A stretch of 64,000 bases of DNA. Source: Akebia trifoliata. Taxonomy: Eukaryota > Streptophyta > Magnoliopsida > Ranunculales > Lardizabalaceae. Under the pieces are notes generated by a model. It was not told the origin of the DNA and did not search any database. It saw nothing but the letters and a program-made list of their open reading frames with translations. Below, piece after piece: positions 24,553-37,353 of this stretch (positions are counted from its first letter, which is position 1; every line of letters starts with the position of its first letter). Made by a program: the position numbers and the translations under genes. Where the stretch lies: the NCBI GenBank assembly GCA_017979445.1, contig CM030714.1:2666001-2730000 (forward strand). Reading direction: 5' to 3'.

Positions 24553-25630
24553 GTGATAAGGTCCAAATTATTCGATTTTAGGACCGTAACTACACTAAGA
24601 TTATCATCATATAATTGTTAGTTCCCATAAATAATTGCAAAATTAAATTATTTATCCAAATTAATAGAGCTAATGAGATATCATTGCTAAATGCAGATAA
24701 ATAAAACGCACGTGAAAGTTGTCAAACGATTAACAAAGTCGGTTACAATATACGTGCAAAAAGGAGAAAAATGATAAAAAATGAGCTGAAAAGGGTGTCA
24801 CGTCACCGTGCCGCGGTTGGTCTTGGGTGCTCCGCGGTGATCTCGAGGAATTTTTCCTTGAGATTTGCATGAGATGTTCTAGAAGCTTCGGTGGTTGTAA
24901 CTAAATGGATCTTTCGAATCAAATCATCCGCCAAATCAACCCGATTACCCGAATAGGAATATTCCAAATTTGAGGGTTGATTTCAGAGAAAAGGGCTCTC
25001 TTCTTCTGTAATTTTTGAGTTTCTTTCTTTAGAATTCTCTGTAATTTTCCTTTGGGAGAGCTTTTGAGTGAGAACATCAAAAGTGATCCATTAGCTCCTA
25101 TTGCAACTCTGTTGAGAGACCATCAAAGAAGGAATCAACATAACTGTTATTCTAACAGTTGATAAGCAGCTTCTCTCTTGTGTATTTACATTGCATACCA
25201 AGTACTAACTAAAATGCCCAACTCACTCCTACATTGAATAATTGCTCTAACAACAATTCAGATACGTTGAAGTTTGTAGAGGTTATGGCCATTGGTAGTC
25301 TACAGTAAAGCTGTAGTTCTATTAACTGCAATAAGGCCACGGATTATATATGGAGGATGAATGGTTATCCAATATTTTAAATATGGAGTAGCCCAAACCT
25401 GGTTAGAGAATCAAATTGGTGCTTGGTTTTGTTACTCTTGATTGTGGTATATTGCAACCAAACAGACCCAATTTTTCTAATTACATATTAAAATAATTTG
25501 CTAGTATAAATTGGAAAAAACGAGATGAATCATCAGAGGGGCATTAAGGGTATTTTAGACTTTTAAATCATTTCTTCCATGGGGCTTTAAGTTTTCACAC
25601 TAAAAAACAGATGTCAGGGTTGTTTTTTGC
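24553..25630. other. Unrelated ~1.07-kb block in CRK2 intron 1
   Basis: Intron 1 of CRK1 and CRK2 align up to about 24552 (GTCCAAGTGTAAGG) and again from about 25631 (TGCTCACAAACTGC). Between these points CRK2 has ~1.07 kb absent from CRK1, which instead has ~155 bp of different sequence. The block includes GC-rich ACGTCACCGTGCCGCGGTTGG and a CT-rich stretch. No clear terminal repeats, coding frame or target duplication was found, so its origin is unknown. Confidence 0.55.
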
Positions 25631-25689
25631 TCAGAATGCTCACAAACTGCTTACAAACTCCTCAGTTCTTGCCCATGTCAAGCATACAA

Positions 25690-25940
25690 AACAAGAAAAA
25701 AACCTATATTTGACGGCCCAAGGCCATCGAATTTCATAAAATTTGACGGACCAAGAAGTCAAAATTTTCATTGTCAATTTTTTTTTCGACAAACCAAAAC
25801 CATTAAATTTGATAGCTCTAAACCATCGAATTGGGGATCAACAAAAATTTCAATGGCCATAGGCCATCAAAATTCATTTCCTAAAGTTTGTGGGTTTTGG
25901 CCCGTCGAATTTTCTTGTCAAAATTTTCAGTTTTCACATA
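25690..25940. repeat. TTTGACGG/CGTCAAA repeat in CRK2 intron 1
   Basis: The counterpart of 6890-7135 in CRK1, at the same distance from exon 1. Confidence 0.5.
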
Positions 25941-26563
25941 ATGATACAAGGGTAGTTTTATAATTATAAATTAGGATTGTCATTCAATACACATTGGTAC
26001 ATGTGATTGGTGGATCCCAAAATTCCGTGAGCAAAAATCTTTTCCACACCTCAATGCATGTCATGTAGGCCACAATCCTATGCACCCAATCAGCCATGTA
26101 GTGATCATGATTTGTATCAGGTTTGAAGAAAAAAAAATTACAATCATTTTTTAAGTCTGATATTTTGGATTGAAATTGAACGGTGGTTGACCTCCAACAT
26201 TTCAACCTAAGGATTTTAATATTTGTATGTCTAAAGGATGATACTAAGCCTCAAAGGAATAGTCTATATTGATCTCAAGGAAACTGCATCCTTAAGAAAA
26301 TTTTACTGATTCCTATAAAACTAGAATTGATCTCTAGGAAATTCATTTGACTTTACTAAAATTATTAAAATCGCAGCTGGATGACCCAGATGGTGATACT
26401 TACGTTTTGTGCTAATCATATCAGATGGAGGAGAAGCTGGAGGAGGTTGTGGTGGTTGATAGAAAGGATAAATCTCGTGCCTCAAAAAGCAACTTGGTTG
26501 TATGACTCTCCCACCTTGTTTCCCATCACAACAACTCTTAGTCCGAGCCACAGCATTTACTAA

Positions 26564-29500
26564 GGGGGCGATTGATTGCGCTTCAAAACGCGGAATTTCC
26601 AGCGTTTGCGTTGAAAAACGGCGTTTGACGATATTTTGCGTGTTTGTTAACGCTTTTAAATGCTGCGTTTTGACGCGATTTACGAATGTTAACCGCTGTT
26701 TTGAAAAGCGGACGAGAGAGGCTTCGCGCAACCGCGTTTAAACGCAATCAAGTGAAATGACTACTATACCCTTCGACATATTTAGAAATTACAGCTTCTG
26801 TCCGCGATATTAACTTCGTTCATCGAAAGGGTTTTTCTTACCCATCGATTTCCTCAGCAGCAGCCGACTGAACTCATCGACGACGACGACCACCAGCTCC
26901 GATCTAACATATCGACGACGCCGAAGTCGACGCTAACTTCGTTCAAGTGAAACCCATCAACGACGATGGCGGAAAAACGATTTGAAATTCAAAAACCCAT
27001 ATCGATCGACACCCTTTATCGTTGAACTCAACCCCGATCAAGACAGCGACGAAGATCGACGGCATTGACGACCTCGTTTGCTATTGACGGCATTGAAGAC
27101 GACGACTCGAAATCAATCCCTCCGTTTACTCCTTTTTCCGATCGAAACCCATTTTTCCAATCTCTGTGAGCTCTCTCTCTCTCTAATTGATTTCAATTTT
27201 TATGAATAATTCTTGTCGAAATTGCATATTGAATAGAAAATCTTCTGTTAGGGTTCTAATTTGTTGATAGAATTTTATTACCAAAAGAACATGTATATCG
27301 ATCTAAATTTGTGTGAATAATTCGTGATGAAATTGTGTATTAAAGGTTGGATTAACAGAAATTTTTCTGTTAGTGTTCTAATTTCTTGGTAGATTTTTGT
27401 TAAAAAATAAATTAATAGAAATTTTATTTGTTAGAAATTTTTTCCAACTTATTTTCTTTTCCATTTTAATATTTTTCCATTTTCCATTTCTATATTATGG
27501 ATAAAAGTGACAAGTTTGATGACTCAAATGTAAGATACCATTATTATCATTGGATATTGTTTCCAACTGCCTTTGCTCCATGTTTAAATTTTTTTGCTTC
27601 AAGTATGATATTTTTAATAGACCATGTTTTGAGCTTGTAACTATAATCAATGTGGAGGGAGTTCATAAAATTATTTGTTTAGTATCGAAACTTAAAGAAA
27701 CTCATCTTACAGTTATTGAGACGTTAGTTGTTAAAAAAAAATTGATGATTTTAGTTTTTTATTTTTCAGTAAATAATCCAACTATCATTAATCTGAACAA
27801 TTTTCTATTTTCTAAACTAGGAGTAAAAATTAAGATGATTGTGGTTTTTTTATTTGACCATTGATTCCCCATAAGTTTGAGTTGGGTTTTTAATTTTTAT
27901 CAACCCGTGTTTGTATTTAGTAGAAAAATAGTTTGAGTTGGGTTTTTAATTTTTATCAACCTATGTTTGTATTTTGGAGAAAATAGGATTACTTCAGATT
28001 TGGCATTGATCTTTGAATAGTAGGTGGCATGGTCCTCAACATTAGCCATTGCTAGAATTGCAAATAAGTGAGAGACTACCATGATTAATAGGTCTCTAAC
28101 TGCCTCAATGATGTTGTACAATCTCATCTCTTAATATGTGGCTATATTTTTCTGTTTTTGAATGCTTCAAGTTTGATGCCAATGATCTCAAGATTGTACA
28201 ATTTGAAATAATTTGAGTGAGCTTCATTCAAAAAGCAAACAAGATGCAGAATTATGGTGGAATTATCTATATGATTTGTTTATTTTCGTTGGGATTAAAT
28301 AAAAAATTAGTAACCTTGGGTATGATGTTAGTTTAGGAAACTTTTAGGAGTTTGATATTAATTGTCTAAAGTGGTCTTCTTTCTCTGTTCAGCCACTTTA
28401 GAAGAATCATAATTGTTGATAATTATATTGCTTGTAGGTGAATTATCATTACTTTCTATATGATATGTGAAGAGAGTGTCAATCACCTCCTCATCCATTG
28501 CCTTGGGACTAGAAGTATCTGGTCTCATTTTTTTTTTTTCTCTTTTAGACATTTACTCGACTCTCCCCTTTTCAATTCCATCCTTCTTTATTAGCTGGCT
28601 CAGATATTATTTTAATGCTAAATATGGGACTCTTTTGGAGAGTTGTTGTTTGCAGTTTGTTGGTCTATCTAGAAAGAAAGAAATAGAAGAACATTTGGGG
28701 CAAGGAGTCTTTGCCTAATTCTATTTTGGCAACCGTATGTTCATTTTGTCTAAAAGTTACAAAGAGTTTAGGGGTTCCTTCTTTGGGCTTTGTAAAGTAT
28801 GTGATAGGTTTTGCCAATGCACATTACATGGCAATAGGGTTGGTAGATCCTCCTTGCAACCTGAACTATTTTTACCTCTCTAACAATTTTTTTTTCTTTC
28901 TATTGTACTAGTATACTCATTTAGAAATATCCAATCCAATTGTTTCCAATTTAATGTGTGTGATGTTTCCGATTTTGACATTAAGAAAACTTGGATTAAG
29001 CTTAGGCCACCATTGTATTCATTATAACTTTGAAATACTTACACTAACTAAAGGTTTAAATCGAAAGATACCTTTTCATATGCATAATAATGTCAAATTT
29101 TATATGCATTGTAATTTTTCAAAGCTTAGGCCACCATTGTAATTTTTGATGCATTCTGCGTACATTATGTTGAATTGTGTATTATGCAGGTATTTTGTTT
29201 ATCAGGAAAATTTTATATGTCTATTTTTAAGAGGAGATGCTGCCGAAATTTCTATAGAATTATAAATTTTTCTATAATTTTTTATAGATTTATAAACATT
29301 TTAAAATTAAAATAATTATTTTTTTAATTTTTTATATAATTTTATTATATTTATATATATATTTAGTGTAATTATATATGTATAGGGGTATTCTGGCAAT
29401 TTTTATGCATTCTGGTTGCATTATCAACCTTAAGGGCATTCTGGTCATTTTACCCTACTACAGCAGATTTTAGAAGCTGTATCAAACAGTCCACAGTCAG

Positions 29501-29641
29501 ATTCTAGTCAACAGCACAGCAGTTTTTAAAAGCTCTATCAAACAAGTTTTTCAGCTTTTCAGATTCTGACAGCAGATTCAGACAGCAGATTCAGACAGCA
29601 GAAGCTGACAGCAGTTTTAAGAAGCTGAATCAATCGCCCCC
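26564..29641. mobile_element. Harbinger-like (PIF) DNA transposon in CRK2 exon 1
   Basis: The 3,078-bp insert has terminal inverted repeats GGGGGCGATTGATT at both ends, followed by a less exact GCGCTTC / CAGCTTC. It is flanked by the 3-bp duplication TAA (26561-26563 and 29642-29644). CRK1 has the undisturbed site. A TAA/TTA 3-bp duplication is the hallmark of PIF/Harbinger elements. Subterminal DNA is asymmetric: the left ~170 bp is rich in AACGC/GCGTTT, the right ~180 bp in CAGCAG/CAGATTC. The interior is AT-rich with a GACGACGAC-rich, gene-like stretch near 26870-27170. No transposase or Myb-like partner frame was recognised, so it is probably non-autonomous. Confidence 0.85.
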
Positions 29642-30274
29642 TAAGCATCTGTTGCAATCAAATGGAGATAAATCTGGAGTGCATTGCACTAGCCCATATA
29701 TTTTCTGAAAGTTTGTAATTTGTTTCTCTCCAATTGCAAATTTAAGAGTAAGAGATCCACTAGAAGCTCTTAATGCAAGCTCATACATCAACTCTTGCAG
29801 TATCTTATTAAACTGATTTGGGTTTGAGATATTGTTGACATTCCACATATAGAGAGTCGGCCGATCTTGCATAGCGGAGAAGATGGATTCATTGGAGTAC
29901 CTTAACATACACTCGTCATAATATATAGTTGGCTCTGTCTGGGTTGGACAGCGTTGGGTGATTTCTTTGGTTGCTGTCTCCACACAATTCTTGCACACAT
30001 CATCCGTAACGTCTCCTCTACAAATGAACAGGCCATAGGCTTTATCTGGAGGATTTCGGCCTATGGTGGTGTTGTAAAATTTGGTATTGGGTGTGGCATT
30101 AGAAGATAAAGAAGAGAGTAGTGGGTTGAGATTAAGACGAAATTGGCTATTCCTAGTGTAATTTTGTCCTTCACAGAAGTTGTATACAAAGGTAGGTGGG
30201 GAGGTTTGGGCAATGGTGAGACCACCATGAATGAAGATGGAACAGACGAACAAGAGAAATTTGAAGAAAACCAA

Positions 30275-31270
30275 TGTTTGGTTTGGGCCAATTTGGATTG
30301 ATTAAAGGAAGTAATTAATTAATTATGAAGGTATATTAGTTGTATGGGTCGATCAATAAAGATGAATTGTAGAGAAGACTTTGACGAATCAACATTTGGA
30401 AAAATCAAAGCCTCCAAATGTGAAAGTTATTAAATTAAAATTTGGAAAATTTTGAAGGACCAACGTCATCACATTAATATCTTCTGATGGAGAAAGATAT
30501 AACGTGATGGGACGGAAGTGGACGGGAATGGAGACTGGGGCGGAGCTATTAAGGAGGTAAAGTCATTACAACCATATTTGCCCCCACCCCTCACCTCCCT
30601 TCAATTTTTACCTCCCCCCTAAATTTTTTGTTCATGACACTGCGTTTTAACCGGGCCTTCTCACATATTAATTGGAAATGACCTAAATATCCTTTTTTTC
30701 AACTTATATCCAAAAATCATTCATCTTCAAGTTCTTCAACCATACAACTCACAATAGTTTGCCCCCACTACTAGAAAATCCTGGCTCCACCAGTGGAGAG
30801 AAGGAAACCATGGATATCTCATGTAGATACTAATGATAAAAAGGAAAAACACTTTTCTCATTGAGTAAGATTTTAATTAATCCAAAAGGTCAAATCCAAA
30901 ACCACTGACACCTCTAGATTTATGGTAAAAACTTAAAATCCAAAAAGTCAAAAAATTTAAAAGAAAAACCCTTTTTTTTTAGCTTCTTCCCGGGTTTTGA
31001 AAATGAATGACTAGTAAACTTCCACGTGACTCCTAAATTTAAAATTAAAATTCAACTATGAAGAATACTTTTTTTTAAATTGTTTTGTTGAAAGTTCTTC
31101 GAATTTTTACCTCTACAACCTTCAAGAATCGGATCATGTTTTTGGATGCCACAAGGTGAGCCCAAGAACCCTTAGTAAGGGTGAAATCCTTACTAATTTA
31201 GTAAGGTTAGTTGGACTCTTTTTCTATTCTTATATAGCCCTAGTCACGTTCATAATTTTGGTAAAAAAAA
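30275..31270 (-). promoter_or_regulatory. Upstream region of CRK2
   Basis: The counterpart of the CRK1 upstream region, with the same TAATTAATTAATTA block and the same TTGACGA element (about 30381). It holds a more complete dispersed repeat at 30537-30793. No gene seen. Confidence 0.45.
30537..30793. repeat. Dispersed repeat with GGAGCTA...TGGCTCC ends
   Basis: It runs from GGGGCGGAGCTATTAAGG to AAATCCTGGCTCCACC, with TTTGCCCCCACCCC and ATAGTTTGCCCCCACTAC inside. It is the same family as 49812-50175. The inverted GGAGCYA ends suggest a small DNA transposon. Confidence 0.6.
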
Positions 31271-31274
31271 ACAC

Positions 31275-31461
31275 ACTGAAGATAATTAAATACTTTACTT
31301 CTTTTTTATAACCAGTCCACCTCGGGTGTAGGCACCATCTCGCGCAGTACAGGTTTATATGTAATCTACCACTTTTCTGTGTAGGGACATAAGGAGACTC
31401 GAAGTCACAACCCGGGAGCACACCCAGTTGCATCTTACCATCTTAACTAACTACCGATGGC
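31275..31461 (-). mobile_element. tRNA-derived SINE, unit B copy
   Basis: Same position and orientation as the SINE at 9295-9478, with the same box-A-like and box-B-like motifs. Confidence 0.62.
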
Positions 31462-32115
31462 TAAATATTGTATTTCTAGGTACTGACCAAAATAATTTAT
31501 GAGAGATTTACCTGGCAGACCTTACTTTGTTGAGTTTTTACCCACCAAACCTTAATTTATCAAGTTTCTTACCCTCTCAAACCTTGGAGTGGGGATCCAC
31601 ATCATAAAATTAAATTTGATGCGAAATTCTTAGAACTTTTCAAAAAATAATTGAAAAAAAGGGTTAATTTTCACCGTTAAACTTTAGTTTTAAATTCAAA
31701 AGTTTGGTAGCCATCCATTTCAACACTTTTGATCAAGCTGAAAAGGAATTTTTTTTTTTTTTTATTCTTTTGCATTTGAGTTTTCCCATGAAATCTATAA
31801 GGCTGTGATGTTGGATTGTCAATTTGTTAATTCATGTGAGCCTAATGACCCTTAGTAATATTTGAAATCTTACTAAATACTAGCCTAAATCAAAAAGTAA
31901 AGTTGTTAAGTAACAAACTTAATAAATAGGAGAGTTTTTGTAATAAAATTGCAACAGATAGGTCTGCCTAGGGGTGTAAATGGGTACCCATTTAACCGAA
32001 CTGATAGGAACAGGAACCGTTAGGTCCTATCCAATGGGTACCCCGGTCATCAAAAATAAATAAATAATGTTAATCAAATCAAAGGAATCTCTCCTTGCGT
32101 GCATTGGAGCCAAAC

Positions 32116-32544
32116 CAAAAATAAAGTGATCGAGGCTCGTGTTGGCAATGAACACGTAGATCAGGAGTTGCTTGTCTCCTTCGATGTAGAAACCTAGGAG
32201 CTTAACAAGATTTCTATGCTGAAGCTTAGCCACTAATAGAACCTCATTCTTAAATTTTTCTTCACCTTGTCCTGAATTTCTAGAGAGCCTCTTAACCACG
32301 ATTTCTGGTCCATCAGATAGCCTACCCTAACTGAGAATACATAAGAAGTTGGATAAAATAAAATAAAACTAGCTAATTCAAGTAAAATTATTACTTGTTT
32401 CTTTTTTTTCTTCTATTTTAACCTTTTAATTACCTTATAAACAACACCAAATCCACCTCTGCCTAGCTTATTAGCATCTGAGAAATTATCAGTAGCAGCT
32501 TCTATTGTATTAAAGTCGAATTGCAATGATTCAAAACTTGTAAT
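32116..32544 (-). pseudogene. Truncated CRK relic (exons 3-4 only), unit B
   Basis: Exon 4 is 32326-32116 (211 nt, open) and exon 3 32544-32434 (111 nt, glycine loop changed to [10 protein letters not shown]). Exon 3 is cut by the Copia LTR at the same base as in unit A. The rest of the gene is missing. The shared breakpoint shows the relic and the insertion were in place before the unit duplicated. Confidence 0.87.
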
Positions 32545-32713
32545 TGTTAGATTATATTATTTTTATTTATTTTGCTTATTTCCTATTATTAGTAGGTATC
32601 CTATTGTTGGTAGGTTTCCTATTTTTTATGTTTCTTATATATAGTTCAGTTTTTATGTAACGCATAATTAAGTGATTATTGGAATAAAAAACTCTAGCTT
32701 TTCTTGGTTTTCA
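32545..32713 (+). repeat. Copia 5' LTR, unit B
   Basis: A 169-bp LTR, TGTTAGATTATATT to GGTTTTCA, followed by the primer binding site TGGTATCAGAGCC at 32716. Confidence 0.85.
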
Positions 32714-35428
32714 CATGGTATCAGAGCCACTATCTTATGGATTTTGTTCATATTGTTGATGAACGATTATTCTTAGCCACAGATTTTTCTGAAGAAATTT
32801 TTTGTTGAAGAATATTTTTTTTTGTGCGGTCGTAGAATCGTTTTCGCTACCGTTCGCTCGCTCGCTTCTGCACGTCTTGATTGGATTCTGGTTTGATTTC
32901 GCATTTCAGTTTGATTTCGTTATTATTTGGTGATTATTTTTTAGTCTTCTTTATTTTTTTCTCATCATGGCTGGTCGTAAAGATGATTCTCTCCAATCGA
33001 TTAGTGTGCAATTAGATAGAAAAAATTATTCGTATTGGAGTTATGTTATGAAGAATTTTTTGTGGGGCAAATCTATGTGGGGTTATGTTACGGGTACAAG
33101 AATTCAACCTACAGACAAGGCTACTGATTATATAGAATCGTTGGATGTTTGGAAAGCTGATAATTTGAAGATCATCACTTGGATCAATAATTCTGTTACG
33201 CACTCTATAGGTGCTCAGTTGGCAAAATATGAGACTGCCAAAGAGGTTTGGGATTATCTGGCAAGATTATACACGCAGTCTAACTTTGCAAGACAGTATC
33301 AGTTGGAGACAGATATTCGTACTCTTCAGCAGAAGGATATATGAGTATTCAAGATTTTTATTCTGCCATGTCAGAATTATGGGACCAGTTAGCACTTACA
33401 GAATCCATTGAATTGCGAGCATTCTCACCTTACATCGTTCGTAGAGACGAGCAACGACTGGTACAATTTCTAATGGCCCTCAATGATGATTTTGAGGGAT
33501 TACGTGAGACAATCTTGCATTGTAATCCACTCCCTTCTGTTGATTCGGTGGTCAATGAACTTTTAGCAGAGGAGATATGTCTTAAGTCTCAAGCAGACAA
33601 AGGGACTATCCCAATGTCTACTCCATCTATTTTTGCAGCGCCTCAAAGATCCCCGAATCAAAATAGGTCACATTCGAAGGTTTTTCATGATGAATGTGCT
33701 ATCTGTAAGAAAAAAAGGCCATTGGAAGGCTCAATGCCCATTACTGTTGAATTAAATCAAATCATCGCAACCCCAACAGTAACAGCAACAACAACGACGA
33801 CAACCTCAGCAGCTACCATTGTCATCTCAGATTCCTCCATGGCAATTTGGTAATCAATCACCCCAGGGTAATAAAGCAATGACTGCACCATCATTAGATC
33901 CATATATGTTTAAGCAGTTTCTACAGTTTCTTGCCTCACAATCACATGCCATGTCTGCTTCTTCTCATGTAGGTTTGTCGTCTTCGAGTACTTCAGGTAT
34001 ATCTTCCTCCTTGTGGATCTTAAACTCTGGTGCCTCTCATCATATGTCACCAAATCTGTCATTATTTGTTTCTTTATTTCTCAATTCGTCTATGTCTGTT
34101 GTGACTGCTGATGGTACTCCTATGCCATTAGTAGGCGTTGGTTCAATTATTACATCTTGTTTGTCTTTTCCAGATGTTTATTACATTCCTAATCTTACTT
34201 TGAATCTTGTTTCTGTTAGTCAATTATGTGAGTCAAGATACTTAGTCTCTTTTTTTTCTTCCACTTGTTATGTGCAGGACCCGCGATCTCAAAAGTTGAT
34301 TGGGATAGGCCATAGGCAAGGGGGACTCTATGTTTTGGATCAGCTTAAAGTACTGGAAGTTGCAGCTTAAAGTGTGGATTTGTCATCTTTTCGTTTGAGT
34401 CATTCATCTTCTGATTTTGATTTATGGCATTCTCGTCTAGGCCATGTTTCAACGTCTCGTTTACAATTTTTAACTTCTACTGGAGTATTAGGAAATTTAA
34501 AAACTTATGATATTTCTGATTGTAGTGGTTGCAAACTAGCAAAATTTTCTGCTTTACCATTTTATAAAAGTCTTTCTTTTTCTCTTACTCCATTTGATCT
34601 TGTTCATTCTGATGTGTGGGGACCTTCTCTTATAACCATAAAAAGGGGGTCACGATATTATGTTTCGTTTATTGATGACTGTACTCGTTATTCTTGGGTT
34701 TATCTTATGAAACGTCGTTTTGATTATCTTTTTATTTTTAATAACTTTAGAGCTCTTGTAAAAACTCAACATTTGGCTATCATAAAAGTGTTTTCGTTGT
34801 GATTTGGGAGGAGAATACACTTCAAACGATTTTTCTAATTTGCTTGCTTCCGATGGTACCCTTTATCAAACTTCTTGTACAGATACCCCTGAATAAAATG
34901 GTATTGCAGAAAGAAAACATAGGCATCTTGTTGAAACAGTCCGTTCTCTTTTATTGTCTGTTGATGTTCCTAGTGTTTTTTGGGGAGAAGCAATTCTTAC
35001 TGCTGCTCATTTGATTAACAGGATTCCAACCTCACACAATTCAGGTCTGTCACCCTTTGAGAAGGTGTATGGATATGCTCCTAATTACTTTTCTTTGCGT
35101 GTTTTTGGTTCTACCTGTTTTGTTCTTCGACTTCAAGTCGAGCATAATAAATTGTCCTCACAGTCTGTTTTGTGTGTCTTTTTGGGCTATGGCGTAGGGC
35201 AAAAAGGATATCGTTGCTTTGATCCAGTTAGTCAAAAGTTATATGTCTCTCGTCATGTTGTGTTTCTTGAGCATATTCCATTAATTAAATGGTAGCGTGT
35301 AAAATAAATTCAAAATGCCACTTTGTCTTATAACGAGAGGGTTCCTTCAAAATTTGAAGTGGGTTGACTGCCTGCTTCGGGTCAATCTCCGTCTGGATCA
35401 AGGAAACCTAGTACACAAATTTTCTAGA
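32545..35428 (+). mobile_element. Ty1/copia retrotransposon, 3'-truncated (unit B, better preserved)
   Basis: After the LTR and primer binding site, gag opens at 32967 (SVQLDRKNYSYWSYVMKN) and runs 125 codons to a frameshift near 33341, then continues to 33853. The protease segment (33819-34370) has WILNSGASHHMSP, so the catalytic Asp of DSG is replaced by Asn. GAG-pre-integrase with the H-X3-H...C-X2-C finger (LWHSRLGH, DCSGCKLAK) lies in 34374-34802, with the integrase core (DVWGPS, FIDDCTRYSW) downstream and a frameshift at about 34795. The integrase end, GYGVGQKGYRCFD, is at 34954-35295 and a hinge remnant continues to ~35428. There is no reverse transcriptase, RNase H or 3' LTR. The element cannot encode the enzymes for its own copying. 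Confidence 0.87.
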
Positions 35429-37353
35429 AGATGATTACTAATCTATTTTAATTTTATCTAGAGTTAATTTTCTTGAGATCTTTAGTACTCAAGCCATCAG
35501 TGATGGAAGCCTAACCAGTGGGATGAGACTATATTTTCCAGAAAAATTATATCCATATAAGAAATTGCAAATGATAGTCTCAAAGAATGACGGTAGGGAT
35601 GTTAGGGATTCCCAATAAAAAACATCTCTATGTGTTGATCCCTAGAAGTTCAACTTTAGGAAATCTGCATTTTTCCTCAAATCCCAATGATCATGTTGAT
35701 GGAGAGCCTCAACCAATGGTTGGGACCAGAAAAGTCCAAAAAAATTATACAGAATTGTTATTGGCACCCCAGCTTTACTTATTACATCCATAATTATGGA
35801 TAAAGAAAATAGGATGAATCTCCAAATCGTGCATTGAATATGTCAAAATTCCAATTTTGGAATACTGTTTATTTTACTTACCAAAACATACACGTTATAC
35901 ACTGTTCACTTTTTACGTGTCTATCTACTCATACGACCGTCACTTTCAATATCTACGAATTCGTAAGTTCGTCACATTTAAACTTATGGGTTTGTAGATG
36001 CTTTAAAGTGGATAGTATACCGTGTGCATGTTTTCATAAATAACATGAACAGTGTACAAAAATCTCAATTAGAACAAAACTCGTGCATGCTTTTGTAAAT
36101 ATCTCAATAAAATAAATAAATGATCGAGGATAAGTAAAAAAATTGAGGTGCCAATAAAAGTTCTCTTTCATTTTATTCTTGCTAGATTTCTATTTTTTGG
36201 GTTTAAGATTTATATGAACCTAATCCTAATTGTAAACAACTATTGCAAATGTTAATTAAACAAGTGTTACAATGTTGAGATAATAATTTGAGCCAAACCT
36301 TTGTAATATTTGAATGACGTGTTTTAATCTTTCATTGAGATGTGATATATAATTTAAAAAATTGAAGTGTGATAAATAAAAATTGGGGTGCCAATAACAA
36401 TTATCAAATTTTATTAGTCCATCTGAAATAAAGATATATCTCGAGGAAAGTCCTTGTTCACTCCAATCACAAGTCATTTCAAGGGTCCTTACTTTTTCAC
36501 AAAGAAGTAGGTCTCTAAAGACTAAAATTTTTCTAAAGGGGAAATTATAAAAAAAAACATATAATTAAAATTATTTATAAAATTAATATCAATTTTTTAA
36601 AAATTATCAAATGAGTAATAAATTGATACTTTAAGTGTCGAATTTATTTTTTTATTAAAAATATTTAAATTGTCGCTTTAAGTGTCGATGTACTTCCCAC
36701 GAAAGTCTTTCAAAAATCTACCTAATAATCATTTTGGCTACGGGCAATTGGCTGCTTTGAAATTGACTAAGGACAATTTTGTTTAGAATTTGGCAAAGTC
36801 GATGGTGAAGGGAGGTTGTGAAGTGTTTAAAAGTTCAAGAATATTCTTCGCTCTCCCGTGAAGAAAAGAAATAAAACCCCATCAAAGAAATTTTTTTTTT
36901 CATAAAAAAAGTAATGGAAAGATGTAAACGCTTGAAAATAAGGAAAAGAGAATTTCCAAGGTCAAAAACAAACAAAGACTCACTTAAAATCTATGGTTGT
37001 GATCCCTTTATTTAGGATAATTATTTTATTAATCAGTTTCACTTGATGCAAAAAAAAAAAAGGGAATTTTTTCTAATAAGTTGATTAATTAATAAAAAAT
37101 TAGGATAATTATTGACCAACCAACATAACAGTTGGATAAACTTTTACAACTACATATTGTGGGAGGATGGGCTGTCAATGAATCGGATAAGACCTCAGAT
37201 CAGATCCGTTGTGATCCCATAACTTTAAATCTAGATCAACAATTTGGATTCTGCTAAGGTTCCAATTTAATAGGTTATTAGGTTTTATGAAGTTTAAATC
37301 TAGATCGACAATTTGGATTTTGCAACGGTTAGAAATTTTAAATTTTCTCACCG
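35429..37353. other. Intergenic of unit B, no gene seen
   Basis: The counterpart of 13437-15361, nearly identical. Small frames present in both copies (for example 35834-36043) lack any recognisable domain and carry differences that do not look constrained. Confidence 0.5.

Noticed and set aside
27550..27864. 104-codon frame inside the Harbinger-like element
   Set aside because: Low-complexity, hydrophobic, AT-driven, with no transposase or Myb motif.
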